Below, one piece after another: positions 37,277-44,546 of a stretch of DNA of 64,000 bases. Source of the stretch: Acidovorax sp. NCPPB 3576 (lineage in GTDB: Bacteria > Pseudomonadota > Gammaproteobacteria > Burkholderiales > Burkholderiaceae_C); assembly GCF_028473605.1 (NCBI RefSeq), contig NZ_CP097267.1, positions 4,084,501 through 4,148,500 on the forward strand, in the 5' to 3' direction. Within the stretch, counting starts at the first letter, position 1. The number at the start of each line of letters is the position of its first letter. A program made the position numbers and the translations under genes. Under the pieces are notes generated by a model. That model did not search any database and was not told the DNA's origin. It saw only the letters and a list, made by a program, of their open reading frames with translations.

Positions 37277-37837
37277 ATGTCTGATACACGACCACGCCGA
37301 AAGCGTACGCGCAACGTGCGCGCCACCGAGTTGACGGTGTTCGATGTCAAAAAAGTCCGCCGGGCGATGCTCTGGGGCGTCCCTTCTTTCATTGCAATGA
37401 TTGCAGGGTGCTACTGGATGACGACCGAGCTTTTGATCTCGACCTTCGTGGACATCGCATACCGCGCACCAGCGGTGCAAATCACACCGGGCGCCCTGGT
37501 AGCGCCGTTGCTGGCCGCGATGCTGATATTGGGCATCGTCGTGGGATGCATGCGTGCCATACCTTTGCGCGAACGCATCGTGAAACCCTTCGAATACGCC
37601 ATGTTGCTGGCCTCGCTCTTGGGCTTCGCTGTCATGTGGCTGGTTCCTGTCGCGGCGGTGGCCCAGCATTTCTTCATGCCCAGCCTGGGCTACTACCCCT
37701 GCAACATCCTGCAGGGCAACCCCAACAAGTGGTCCACCGACTGGGTGCTCGACACGCAGTGGTGCGTCAAAGGCCAGACCATCGAATGGGTCAAGGAGCA
37801 GGCCCGCGCGGCCTTCACTCCCAGCGCTTCCAGGTAG
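37277..37837 (+). CDS. Membrane protein, putative immunity protein 2
   Basis: This 186-residue paralogue of the preceding gene has an Arg-rich N-terminal extension (MSDTRPRRKRTRNVRATEL), the same hydrophobic segments and the same C-terminal signature (FFMPSLGYYPCNILQGNPNK, TDWVLDTQWCVKG). Identity between the two is moderate by eye, so the duplication is old or has diversified under selection. The cytoplasmic basic tail is absent from copy 1. It may protect against a related toxin variant carried by competitors (orphan immunity). Confidence 0.6.
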   Translation: MSDTRPRRKRTRNVRATELTVFDVKKVRRAMLWGVPSFIAMIAGCYWMTTELLISTFVDIAYRAPAVQITPGALVAPLLAAMLILGIVVGCMRAIPLRERIVKPFEYAMLLASLLGFAVMWLVPVAAVAQHFFMPSLGYYPCNILQGNPNKWSTDWVLDTQWCVKGQTIEWVKEQARAAFTPSASR

Positions 37838-37878
37838 ACAAGGAACGCGCCCTGCGGCCGAGCGACCGCCGCATCCGC

Positions 37879-38385
37879 TCAGCACCCCGCCGGCCGGTTT
37901 CCGCGCAGGGTGAGCAGCCCGGTCACGCGCAGCGTGTCGCCCGTGCCATCCGTGGCCGTCAGCCGCTTGTTGACGATCTCCAGGTAGTCGCGGCTGTGGT
38001 GCACGTCGGTGTCGTCGCCATCGCCGTTGGCGGTGGCGAACTCCCGGCCGCGCACGTTCAGGACCAGCCGGTAGAGCGAATCGGCATTGGTGGCGTAGCG
38101 CACCGTGCCGGAGGCCGTGCCGTCACCGCCCACCCGGTCGGCGCCGTTGAAGCCGAAGCTGCAAAGCACGGGGTCCGTGCCGGTGGCCGGCACTTGGGTG
38201 ACTTCGGTGGCATTGATGTTTCCGTCGCCATACGTGCCATCCAGCCCACTGGCCGAGGCATTGGTCACCGTGAGCGAGGCGGCGCGTTCATCCAGGGAAT
38301 CGCCGCCCCCGCCGCACGCGGACAAAAGCGCGGCAGCAGCCAGCACGGCGGACAGGACAGAGAAGGTTTTGAGGGAGGTGTTCAT
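37879..38385 (-). CDS. Small lipoprotein of unknown function
   Basis: The 168-residue product has a lipoprotein signal (MNTSLKTFSVLSAVLAAAALLSAC, lipobox LSAC). A Gly-rich start (CGGGGDSLDERAASL) leads into a beta-rich mature domain (GLDGTYGDGNINATEVTQV, TVRYATNADSLYRLVLNVRG) ending RGNRPAGC. ATG at 38385 begins the signal sequence, and the longer upstream frame is not plausible. No family was recognised. It converges on the immunity-like gene. Confidence 0.7.
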   Translation of the reverse strand: MNTSLKTFSVLSAVLAAAALLSACGGGGDSLDERAASLTVTNASASGLDGTYGDGNINATEVTQVPATGTDPVLCSFGFNGADRVGGDGTASGTVRYATNADSLYRLVLNVRGREFATANGDGDDTDVHHSRDYLEIVNKRLTATDGTGDTLRVTGLLTLRGNRPAGC

Positions 38386-38574
38386 GGCAAATGGGGCGGT
38401 TGTGGAATCGAGGAAAAGGCTTGCTGGGGCCCAGCCAAAGCCAGACACCGGTCATAACTGTACCATCATGTTCTGTTTTAAATGGTGGTTTTTTAGCGCC
38501 CTTTTTTGGCGGCAAGCACCTTGACGGATGGGCTCGCAGCCAGGCCTGCCCCTGCCGCACCTACACTGCGCGCC

Positions 38575-39789
38575 ATGCCAGACACCCGCATTCCGCCGCC
38601 TTGGAGACGACGCCCCTGGCACTGGTGGGCCACCTGCCTTGCGGCATCGGCGGTACTGCTGGCCGCCTGCACTGGCGCGCGGCAGGGGCCGGAGCCAGAC
38701 CCCGCCGCGCCGGCCGCGCTGCGCCTGATCGGCACTGCCGCCATCGCGCCCGGCACCGAAGTGCTGGGCACGACCTTCGGCGGCATCTCGGGCATCGACT
38801 ACGACCCGGTGCAGGACCGGTGGCTGCTCATCAGCGACGACCGCTCGGCCCTGCAGCCGGCGCGCATCTACACCGCCACGCTGCGCTACACGGCCACGCA
38901 CCTGGACACGCCGGTGGTCACCGGCACGGCACCGCTGCGCCAGGCCAGCGGCGCGCCCTACCCTTCGCAGCGGCAGGCCGAGCCCGGCGTGGACGTGCCC
39001 GATGCCGAGGCGGTGCGCTGGCTGCCGGGCGGGCACACTTTTTTGTGGACCAGCGAGGGCGACTTTGCGCGCGGCTTCGGCCCGCAGTGGCGCGAAAACC
39101 GGGCCGATGGCGCGTGGGTGCGCGAGCTGCCCTTGCCGGCGGCGTTCGGGCCTGTGCCCGACTTTCGGCGCGGGCCCCGCGCCAATGCCACGCTGGAAGG
39201 CCTGGCGCTGTCGCCGGACGGCCGCACAGCCTGGCTGGCGATGGAAACGGCCTGGATTCAGGACGGCCCGCGCCCCACGCCCGAGGCCCCGGGCGGGCCG
39301 CTGCGCATCACGGCGATGGATGTGGCCAGCGGCCAGCCCTGGCGGCAGATCGCCTATGTGCCGGACGCGGTGCCGCACGCCCGGCGCATCCCGTGGGGCC
39401 CGCAGCTGAACGGGGTGAGCGAGGTGCTCGCGGACGGGCCGCACCACCTGCTGGTGCTGGAGCGCAGCTACAGCGCAGGGGCGGGCTTTTCCGCGCGGCT
39501 GTACCGCATCGACACGCGCGCGGGCAGCGACACGCTGGCGCTGGACGCGCTGCAAATCCAGGGCACGGGCAGCAACCACACCGCGGTGCCGAAAACGCTG
39601 GTGGCCGACCTGGACCGGCTGGGCGCGGGCCCGCTGGACAACCTGGAGGGCATGGCCTGGGGCCCGCCGCTGCCCGGGGGCGGGCGGGTGATCGTGTTCG
39701 TGAGCGACGACAACTTCAACCCCGCGCAGGCCACGCAGTTCATCGCGGCGGAGTACCGGGGCCCGGCTGCGAGGCCATCGGTGCCTTGA
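38575..39789 (+). CDS. Esterase-like activity of phytase-family lipoprotein
   Basis: The 404-residue exported protein has a lipoprotein signal (WWATCLAASAVLLAAC) followed by a beta-propeller-type domain: GTTFGGISGIDYDPVQDRWL, DVPDAEAVRWLPGG, NATLEGLALSPDG, NGVSEVLAD, and LDNLEGMAWGPPLPGGGRVI with FVSDDNF near the end. This is the esterase-like-activity-of-phytase family (PF13449 type), whose true substrate is usually unknown. The gene is divergent from the small lipoprotein and starts at ATG 38575. Confidence 0.85.
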   Translation: MPDTRIPPPWRRRPWHWWATCLAASAVLLAACTGARQGPEPDPAAPAALRLIGTAAIAPGTEVLGTTFGGISGIDYDPVQDRWLLISDDRSALQPARIYTATLRYTATHLDTPVVTGTAPLRQASGAPYPSQRQAEPGVDVPDAEAVRWLPGGHTFLWTSEGDFARGFGPQWRENRADGAWVRELPLPAAFGPVPDFRRGPRANATLEGLALSPDGRTAWLAMETAWIQDGPRPTPEAPGGPLRITAMDVASGQPWRQIAYVPDAVPHARRIPWGPQLNGVSEVLADGPHHLLVLERSYSAGAGFSARLYRIDTRAGSDTLALDALQIQGTGSNHTAVPKTLVADLDRLGAGPLDNLEGMAWGPPLPGGGRVIVFVSDDNFNPAQATQFIAAEYRGPAARPSVP

Positions 39790-39976
39790 CCGCCAAAGGA
39801 CCGCACGCGCGGCGTGGCGAACACGGGCGACAGCGGGGGCGAGCGCACGGCACCGAACGATCGGTGGGTGCAACGGGTGCGGCCCTGTCCCTGCGCGGCA
39901 GGGCATGGCCCGCGGCGACCCCGGGGCACTGCCGCGCGCGCCAGGGCAGCCGCCGCACTTCGGGTACAACCGGCGC

Positions 39977-40624
39977 ATGAAAGTGAAGTCCTTCCAGGAT
40001 CTCCAGCCGATGCGCCAGGCCCTGGCGGAGGCGGCCGAGCGCGAGGCGCGGCTGCAGCGCGAGTGGCTGGAGGCCGCGCGCCGCGCGCGCGCCGAGTTGA
40101 TGCTGTTCGAGACGGCGGTGGGCCCGGTGCAGGCCCTGCGCGGGCAGCACGACCGGCGCTGGCACTTGCCAGAGCCGGTGGAGCCGCTGCCCGTGCAGCG
40201 CGAGCTGGACGAAGAGCGGGTGCTGATGGAGTCCATCAGCGACGAGTTCGACGTGACGACCCTGCTGGACGTGGACGACCAGATGAGCTACCGCCGCAGC
40301 GGCATCGGCCCGGAGGTGACGCGCCGCCTGCGCGCGGGCCACTGGAGCATCCAGCGGCAGCTGGACCTGCACGGCCTGCGCACCGACGAGGCCCGCGAAG
40401 CGTTGGGCGAGTTCATCCGCCTGGCGCACCGCACGGGCCTGCGCTGCGTGCGCGTGGTGCACGGCAAGGGCCTGGGCTCGCCCGGCAAGACGCCCGTGTT
40501 GAAGGGCCGCGTGCAAAGCTGGCTGGTGCAAAAGAAAGAGGTGCTGGCCTTCGTGCAGGCCCGCCCGGCCGAGGGCGGCGCGGGGGCGCTGGTGGTGCTG
40601 CTGCAGCCGGTGCAGCGGCATTGA
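39977..40624 (+). CDS. Smr-domain protein
   Basis: This 215-residue protein has an N-terminal coiled helix (MKVKSFQDLQPMRQALAEAAEREARLQREWLEA), a linker and a C-terminal Smr (small MutS-related) domain (QLDLHGLRTDEAREALGEFI, VRVVHGKGLGSPG, VLKGRVQSWL). Smr domains are nucleases or RNA-binding modules; stand-alone SmrA/SmrB forms nick DNA or cleave mRNA at collided ribosomes. LDLHG and HGKG match the family. The start was chosen at 39977 because the upstream part of the frame is unlike the family. Confidence 0.9.
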   Translation: MKVKSFQDLQPMRQALAEAAEREARLQREWLEAARRARAELMLFETAVGPVQALRGQHDRRWHLPEPVEPLPVQRELDEERVLMESISDEFDVTTLLDVDDQMSYRRSGIGPEVTRRLRAGHWSIQRQLDLHGLRTDEAREALGEFIRLAHRTGLRCVRVVHGKGLGSPGKTPVLKGRVQSWLVQKKEVLAFVQARPAEGGAGALVVLLQPVQRH

Positions 40625-40671
40625 TTTTTCCGAGGAAGGACGGCGCCCTGCGTGGCACCGCCCGGGCTCCG

Positions 40672-42219
40672 TCAACCCGCAGGGCGGTGATCCCCCCTCA
40701 CCAGCCCACGCATCTCCAGCCGCACGCGCAGGCCCCGAAGGGCCTCGCTTTTGTCCAGCTGCAACTGCCCGCCGTAGGCCTGGGCGATCTGGCTCGCGAT
40801 GGCCAGGCCCAGCCCGCTGCCCTGCACGGATTCATCGAACCGCACGCCGCGCTGCCCGGCGGCCTGCAGCTGCGCGGCGGTCATGCCGGGGCCATCGTCT
40901 TCGATGTCCAGCCGCAGGCCCGGGTGATCGGCACCCTCCTGCCGCGATAGCGTCAGCCGCACCCGCGACGCGGCCCACTTGCCCGCGTTGTCCAGCAGGT
41001 TGCCCAGCACCTCCTGCAGGTCGGCCTGCTCGCCGCGCCACAAAAGGCGGCCCGAGGTGCGGTCTTCCAGCGCCCAGTCCAGCTCCTGCGCGGCATGCAG
41101 GCGCTCCATCATTCGCACCACCTGCGACAGGCACTCGCGCACGTCCACCGCCTGCCCCGCAGCGCCGGGATGGGCATGCAAAGCATCGCTCAGGGTGCGG
41201 GCCTGGTAGCGGTCCACGAGCTGGGCCATGGCATCGACCTGCTGGCGCACCTCGCTGCTGGGCACCTGGGGGTGCGCGCTGGCCTGGGCACTCAGCAAGG
41301 CCAGGGGTTTCTTGAGGGCGTGGTTCAGGTCCACCGCATGGGCGCGGGCGCGGGCCACGACGTGCGCGTTGTGCGCCAGCAGGCCGGCCAGCTCGTTTTG
41401 CAGGGGCTGCAGGTCGCGCCCCGTGGGCGCTGCCAGGTGCGAGGTCAGGTGCGCGGCCACATCGGGTCCGTCGCCCTGCGGCGCGCGCAGGGCGGCCAGC
41501 AGCGCTTCGAGGCGCCGCAGCGGTGCCAGCCCCACCCGCACCTGCAGCCAGGCCAGGCCGCCGGCCAGCAGCATCAGCACCAGCCCGGCCAGCACCAGGG
41601 TGCGGTCGATCTGGCGCATGCTGGTTTGCAACTGGGCAGCGGGGCCATAGACCGTCAGTGCCACCTGAACGGGCTGGGCAGATGGCTGGGCGGGCGGCTG
41701 GCCCAGGGGGATCGGCAGCGTCAGCGACAGCAGCGGCTCTTGCAGCGGCCCGGTCGCCAGGTGCAGCACGGCCGAGCCGTGCAGGGGCTGGGGGTCGGTG
41801 GGCAGGCGGTCCATGTCCCACAGCGAGCGCGAGCGCAGCGCCTCGCCGCCCGACTGGGCACGCCAGTACCACCCGGCGTAGATGGCGCTGAATTCGTCCG
41901 CACTGCCGGTGGCTTCGCGCAATTCGCCATTGGGGCCCTGCTGCAGCCTTGCGCCCACGCGCTGGACCTTTTCGCGCAGCACCTGCTCGAAGCCCCCCAG
42001 CAGGCTCTGGTGCATCTGCCCGCGCAGCCACAGGCCTCCGGTGGCCACCAGCAGCAGCATGGGCACGAGCGCCAGCACCGCGATGCGGGTCGCCATCGGC
42101 CACTGGGCCAGTGCCAGAGCCCATGCAGAAAGCCCACGCGCCGGCAGGGCCTGCGGGGGCGGCGCGGGCGGCGCTGCCAGCGGGTCGAAGCCGCCGTGCT
42201 TCATCGCTTGCCCTGGCAA
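40672..42219 (-). CDS. PhoQ-like sensor histidine kinase
   Basis: This 515-residue kinase has a Pro/Ala-rich N-terminus, TM1 (IAVLALVPMLLLVATGGLWL), a periplasmic sensor of about 130 residues, TM2 (LVLAGLVLMLLAGGLAWLQV), a HAMP-like stretch and a non-standard H-box LNHALKKPLALLSAQ. This is the PhoQ-type HxLKxPL form rather than HELRTPL. N-box GNLLDNAGKW, G1 EDDGPG and G2 GSGLGLAIA follow. An internal ATG at 42204 is a possible start. It begins four bases after the regulator stop. Confidence 0.9.
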   Translation of the reverse strand: MPGQAMKHGGFDPLAAPPAPPPQALPARGLSAWALALAQWPMATRIAVLALVPMLLLVATGGLWLRGQMHQSLLGGFEQVLREKVQRVGARLQQGPNGELREATGSADEFSAIYAGWYWRAQSGGEALRSRSLWDMDRLPTDPQPLHGSAVLHLATGPLQEPLLSLTLPIPLGQPPAQPSAQPVQVALTVYGPAAQLQTSMRQIDRTLVLAGLVLMLLAGGLAWLQVRVGLAPLRRLEALLAALRAPQGDGPDVAAHLTSHLAAPTGRDLQPLQNELAGLLAHNAHVVARARAHAVDLNHALKKPLALLSAQASAHPQVPSSEVRQQVDAMAQLVDRYQARTLSDALHAHPGAAGQAVDVRECLSQVVRMMERLHAAQELDWALEDRTSGRLLWRGEQADLQEVLGNLLDNAGKWAASRVRLTLSRQEGADHPGLRLDIEDDGPGMTAAQLQAAGQRGVRFDESVQGSGLGLAIASQIAQAYGGQLQLDKSEALRGLRVRLEMRGLVRGDHRPAG

Positions 42220-42223
42220 CGCA

Positions 42224-42898
42224 TCAGCCTGGCACCTCGGGGAGCAGCAGGCGAAAGCCCTGGCCGCGTTCGGTGACCAGTTGCGGCGCGCCGCCGAGCT
42301 TGCGGCGGATGCGGCCGATCAGCACGTCGATCGTGTTGGAGTCCGGGTCGAGGTCGCGCGCATACACGTGTTCGCCGATGTCGCTGCGCGTGAGCAGCTT
42401 GCCCGGGTGGTGCATGAAGTACGCCAGGATCTTGTGCTCCTGCGCGGTGAGCTGCAGGCTCTGGCCCTGCAGCGAGAAGCGGCCCCGCACCACGTCGTAC
42501 TCCAGCGGTCCGACCTGCAGCACGGCGGCGGCCGATCCGGCCGTGCGGCGCAGCATGGCCCGCAGGCGCAGCACCACCTCGTCCATCAGGAACGGCTTGG
42601 TGAGATAGTCGTCGGCTCCGGCGTTGAAGCCCGCGACCTTGTCACTCCAGCGATTGCGGGCGGTGAGCACCAGCACGGGCCAGCTGCGGCCCGCGCCGCG
42701 CCAGTCGTGCAGCACGCTCAGGCCGTCTTTGAGCGGCAGGCCCAGGTCCAGCACGGCGGCGCTGTAGGCCTCGGCGCTGCCGGCGAAGGAGGCGGCCTCT
42801 CCGTCATGCTCCACATCCACGGCAAAGCCCGCAGCCTCCAGTGCGCCGCGCAGTTGCTGGGCGAGCGCCACATCGTCTTCCACGACCAGGATGCGCAT
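42224..42898 (-). CDS. OmpR-family response regulator (PhoP-like)
   Basis: This 224-residue regulator has the acidic start MRILVVEDDVALAQQL, phospho-Asp in AAVLDLGLPLKDG, LTARNRWSDK, the Lys in DDYLTKPF and a winged-helix domain ending LGGAPQLVTERGQGFRLL. Its ATG shares bases with the stop of the PepSY-protein gene, so the three genes PepSY-regulator-kinase form one operon. A linked PepSY protein suggests control by periplasmic state, by analogy with other PepSY-TCS loci. Confidence 0.92.
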   Translation of the reverse strand: MRILVVEDDVALAQQLRGALEAAGFAVDVEHDGEAASFAGSAEAYSAAVLDLGLPLKDGLSVLHDWRGAGRSWPVLVLTARNRWSDKVAGFNAGADDYLTKPFLMDEVVLRLRAMLRRTAGSAAAVLQVGPLEYDVVRGRFSLQGQSLQLTAQEHKILAYFMHHPGKLLTRSDIGEHVYARDLDPDSNTIDVLIGRIRRKLGGAPQLVTERGQGFRLLLPEVPG

Positions 42899-43656
42899 CA
42901 GTCACCCCCCTTTCGCCGCGTCACTTCCAGGGTGGTGGCATCGACCTCCAGCTCCAGCTTGAAGCCGTTGGGCTGCTGCAGCTCGACGCTGTAGTACGCG
43001 CGGTTGCGGTGGTCGCGTTCCAGCTCCACCTCCAGCACCAGGCCCGAGAAGCGCGGACGCAGCGATTCCAGCACCACGTCCATGGATTTCGGGGGAGCCG
43101 TTGCAGCAGCCGCCTCCGGCCGATGCAGGACCTCGCCCGTGTTCACGTCCATCAGCAGCTTCATCTCCACGGCGGGCTTGTCGGACAGCTTGACTTCATA
43201 GACCGCCTTGCCTTGCGAATCGCGCTCGAACTCGGCGTTCACGACGCGCGCGCCATACCGCTGCTCCAGTTGCTTGATGTACCGGGCCATCTGCGCCAGC
43301 GTGACGGGCTGCGTGGGCCAGTCGCGCTCTTGCGCCACCACGGAGCCGGTGGCGGCATCCACCAGCACTTCCTGCTTGTTGCCCCGCGCGTCGATGAGGG
43401 TGATTTCATAGCGCGGCTCGCCCTTGCGCCCGCGCTTGCTTTCCACCTCGATGACGCGGCCCGCGTACTGGCGGCTGATGTCCGCAACGATGCTGTTGAG
43501 CGGCTTGAGCTGGCCATTGAGCACGCCACGCCGCGCCGCGTCCTGCTCGGCCGCAGGCGCCTGCGCGCACGCGAGCGCCACCGCCGCCACCGCCGCCGCA
43601 AAGACGGCGCGCAAAAGCACGCGACAGGTCCGTCCGCTCCGGGTCCATTTTTTCAT
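42898..43656 (-). CDS. PepSY-domain exported protein (three repeats)
   Basis: The 252-residue exported protein (signal around LLRAVFAAAVAAVALACA) has three PepSY-like units: near residues 45-95 (IVADISRQYAGRVIEVESKRGRKGEPRYEI...LVDAATGSVV), 115-165 (KQLEQRYGARVVNAEFERD...LMDVNTGEVL) and 190-250 (LESLRPRFSGLVLEVELERD...EVDATTLEV). PepSY domains are thought to bind or inhibit periplasmic enzymes or metals. It is the first gene of the two-component operon and is divergent from a second PepSY gene. Confidence 0.88.
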   Translation of the reverse strand: MKKWTRSGRTCRVLLRAVFAAAVAAVALACAQAPAAEQDAARRGVLNGQLKPLNSIVADISRQYAGRVIEVESKRGRKGEPRYEITLIDARGNKQEVLVDAATGSVVAQERDWPTQPVTLAQMARYIKQLEQRYGARVVNAEFERDSQGKAVYEVKLSDKPAVEMKLLMDVNTGEVLHRPEAAAATAPPKSMDVVLESLRPRFSGLVLEVELERDHRNRAYYSVELQQPNGFKLELEVDATTLEVTRRKGGD

Positions 43657-43672
43657 CGCGGGATTATTGCTG

Positions 43673-43707
43673 GCGCCGTTAAACGGCGCATGAACGAATG
43701 CTTCATG
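43673..43707. promoter_or_regulatory. Two adjacent palindromes in the divergent PepSY promoter
   Basis: GCGCCGTT-A-AACGGCGC (43673-43689) is perfect. CATGAA-7-TTCATG (43689-43707) is also perfect. Both lie between the divergent PepSY genes. The second, with 6-bp arms and a 7-base spacer, is a good candidate operator for the adjacent PhoP-like regulator. Confidence 0.5.
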
Positions 43708-43780
43708 AAAGGTTTAGCAACGGTTGCGCACACTGCCTCCCAGTTCTCGCCACTTCTGCAACACCGAAAGGAAAAGCACC

Positions 43781-44431
43781 ATGAAAAAGACCATTGCCAC
43801 CCTGGCCATCGCCGCCGCAGCAGCCACCGCAGCCACCCTGCCTTCCATGGCCTGGGCGCTGACCGCCCAGGAAGCCGTCAACGTGATCACCCAGCACCAG
43901 TACGTCGCGCCGCAAGACCTGCAAAAGCAGTACGGCTACTGGTCTGCCGACGCGGTCGCCCTCGATGGCTTGCGGGTCGATGTGCTGGTCAATGACGCGG
44001 ACGGCAGCCTCACCACCGTGCGCAAGAGCGACATCGGCAAAACGCTGCCCAGCGTCGAACAGGTGGCACAGCACCTGCGCTCCAAGGGCTACGCCTTCGT
44101 GTACGACGTGGAACTGGACGACGGCTTCTGGGAGGCGAAGGCCCGCCAGTCCGCCCAGCAGAGCGAGAAGGTGGAGTTCGTGCTGCACCCCGTGACGCTG
44201 GAGGTGCTGAGCCAGGTGGGCCGCAGCGGCGGCACGGTCAACAACCAGCCGGTGCTGAGCGCCGACCAGGTGCGCCAGGCCCTGGAGCAGGTCGGCTACA
44301 CCCGCGTGCGCGGCATCGAGTACGAAGACGGCTACTGGGAAGCCGAAGCCACCAACATGGCCGGTCTGAACATGGAACTGCGCGTGGAGCCCACCACCGG
44401 CAAGGTGATCAGCGAACGGCTGGACGACTAA
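43781..44431 (+). CDS. PepSY-domain periplasmic protein
   Basis: The 216-residue protein has a signal peptide (MKKTIATLAIAAAAATAATLPSMAWA) and two PepSY-type units, each with a (G/D)xWEAx core: LDDGFWEAKARQ...VLHPVTLEVL and YEDGYWEAEATN...VEPTTGKVI. A GAAAGGAAAAG ribosome site precedes ATG. It is transcribed away from the PepSY-regulator-kinase operon and is probably its main target gene. It is followed by a strong bidirectional terminator. Confidence 0.88.
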   Translation: MKKTIATLAIAAAAATAATLPSMAWALTAQEAVNVITQHQYVAPQDLQKQYGYWSADAVALDGLRVDVLVNDADGSLTTVRKSDIGKTLPSVEQVAQHLRSKGYAFVYDVELDDGFWEAKARQSAQQSEKVEFVLHPVTLEVLSQVGRSGGTVNNQPVLSADQVRQALEQVGYTRVRGIEYEDGYWEAEATNMAGLNMELRVEPTTGKVISERLDD

Positions 44432-44459
44432 AGGCGCCCGCACCGGCTCTGAAAAAAGC

Positions 44460-44497
44460 ACCGGGCCCCGGCACGCACATGCATGCCGGGGCCCGGT
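44460..44497. terminator. Bidirectional terminator between PepSY and nucleotidase genes
   Basis: ACCGGGCCCCGGCA pairs perfectly with TGCCGGGGCCCGGT (14 bp) around a 10-base loop. Six A on the left give a U-tract for the minus-strand nucleotidase transcript. On the plus strand CGTTTGG follows. Confidence 0.85.
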
Positions 44498-44546
44498 CGT
44501 TTGGTTGGGCGTTACTGGCCAGCCGTTGCCGCTGGCCGGCGGCCGG

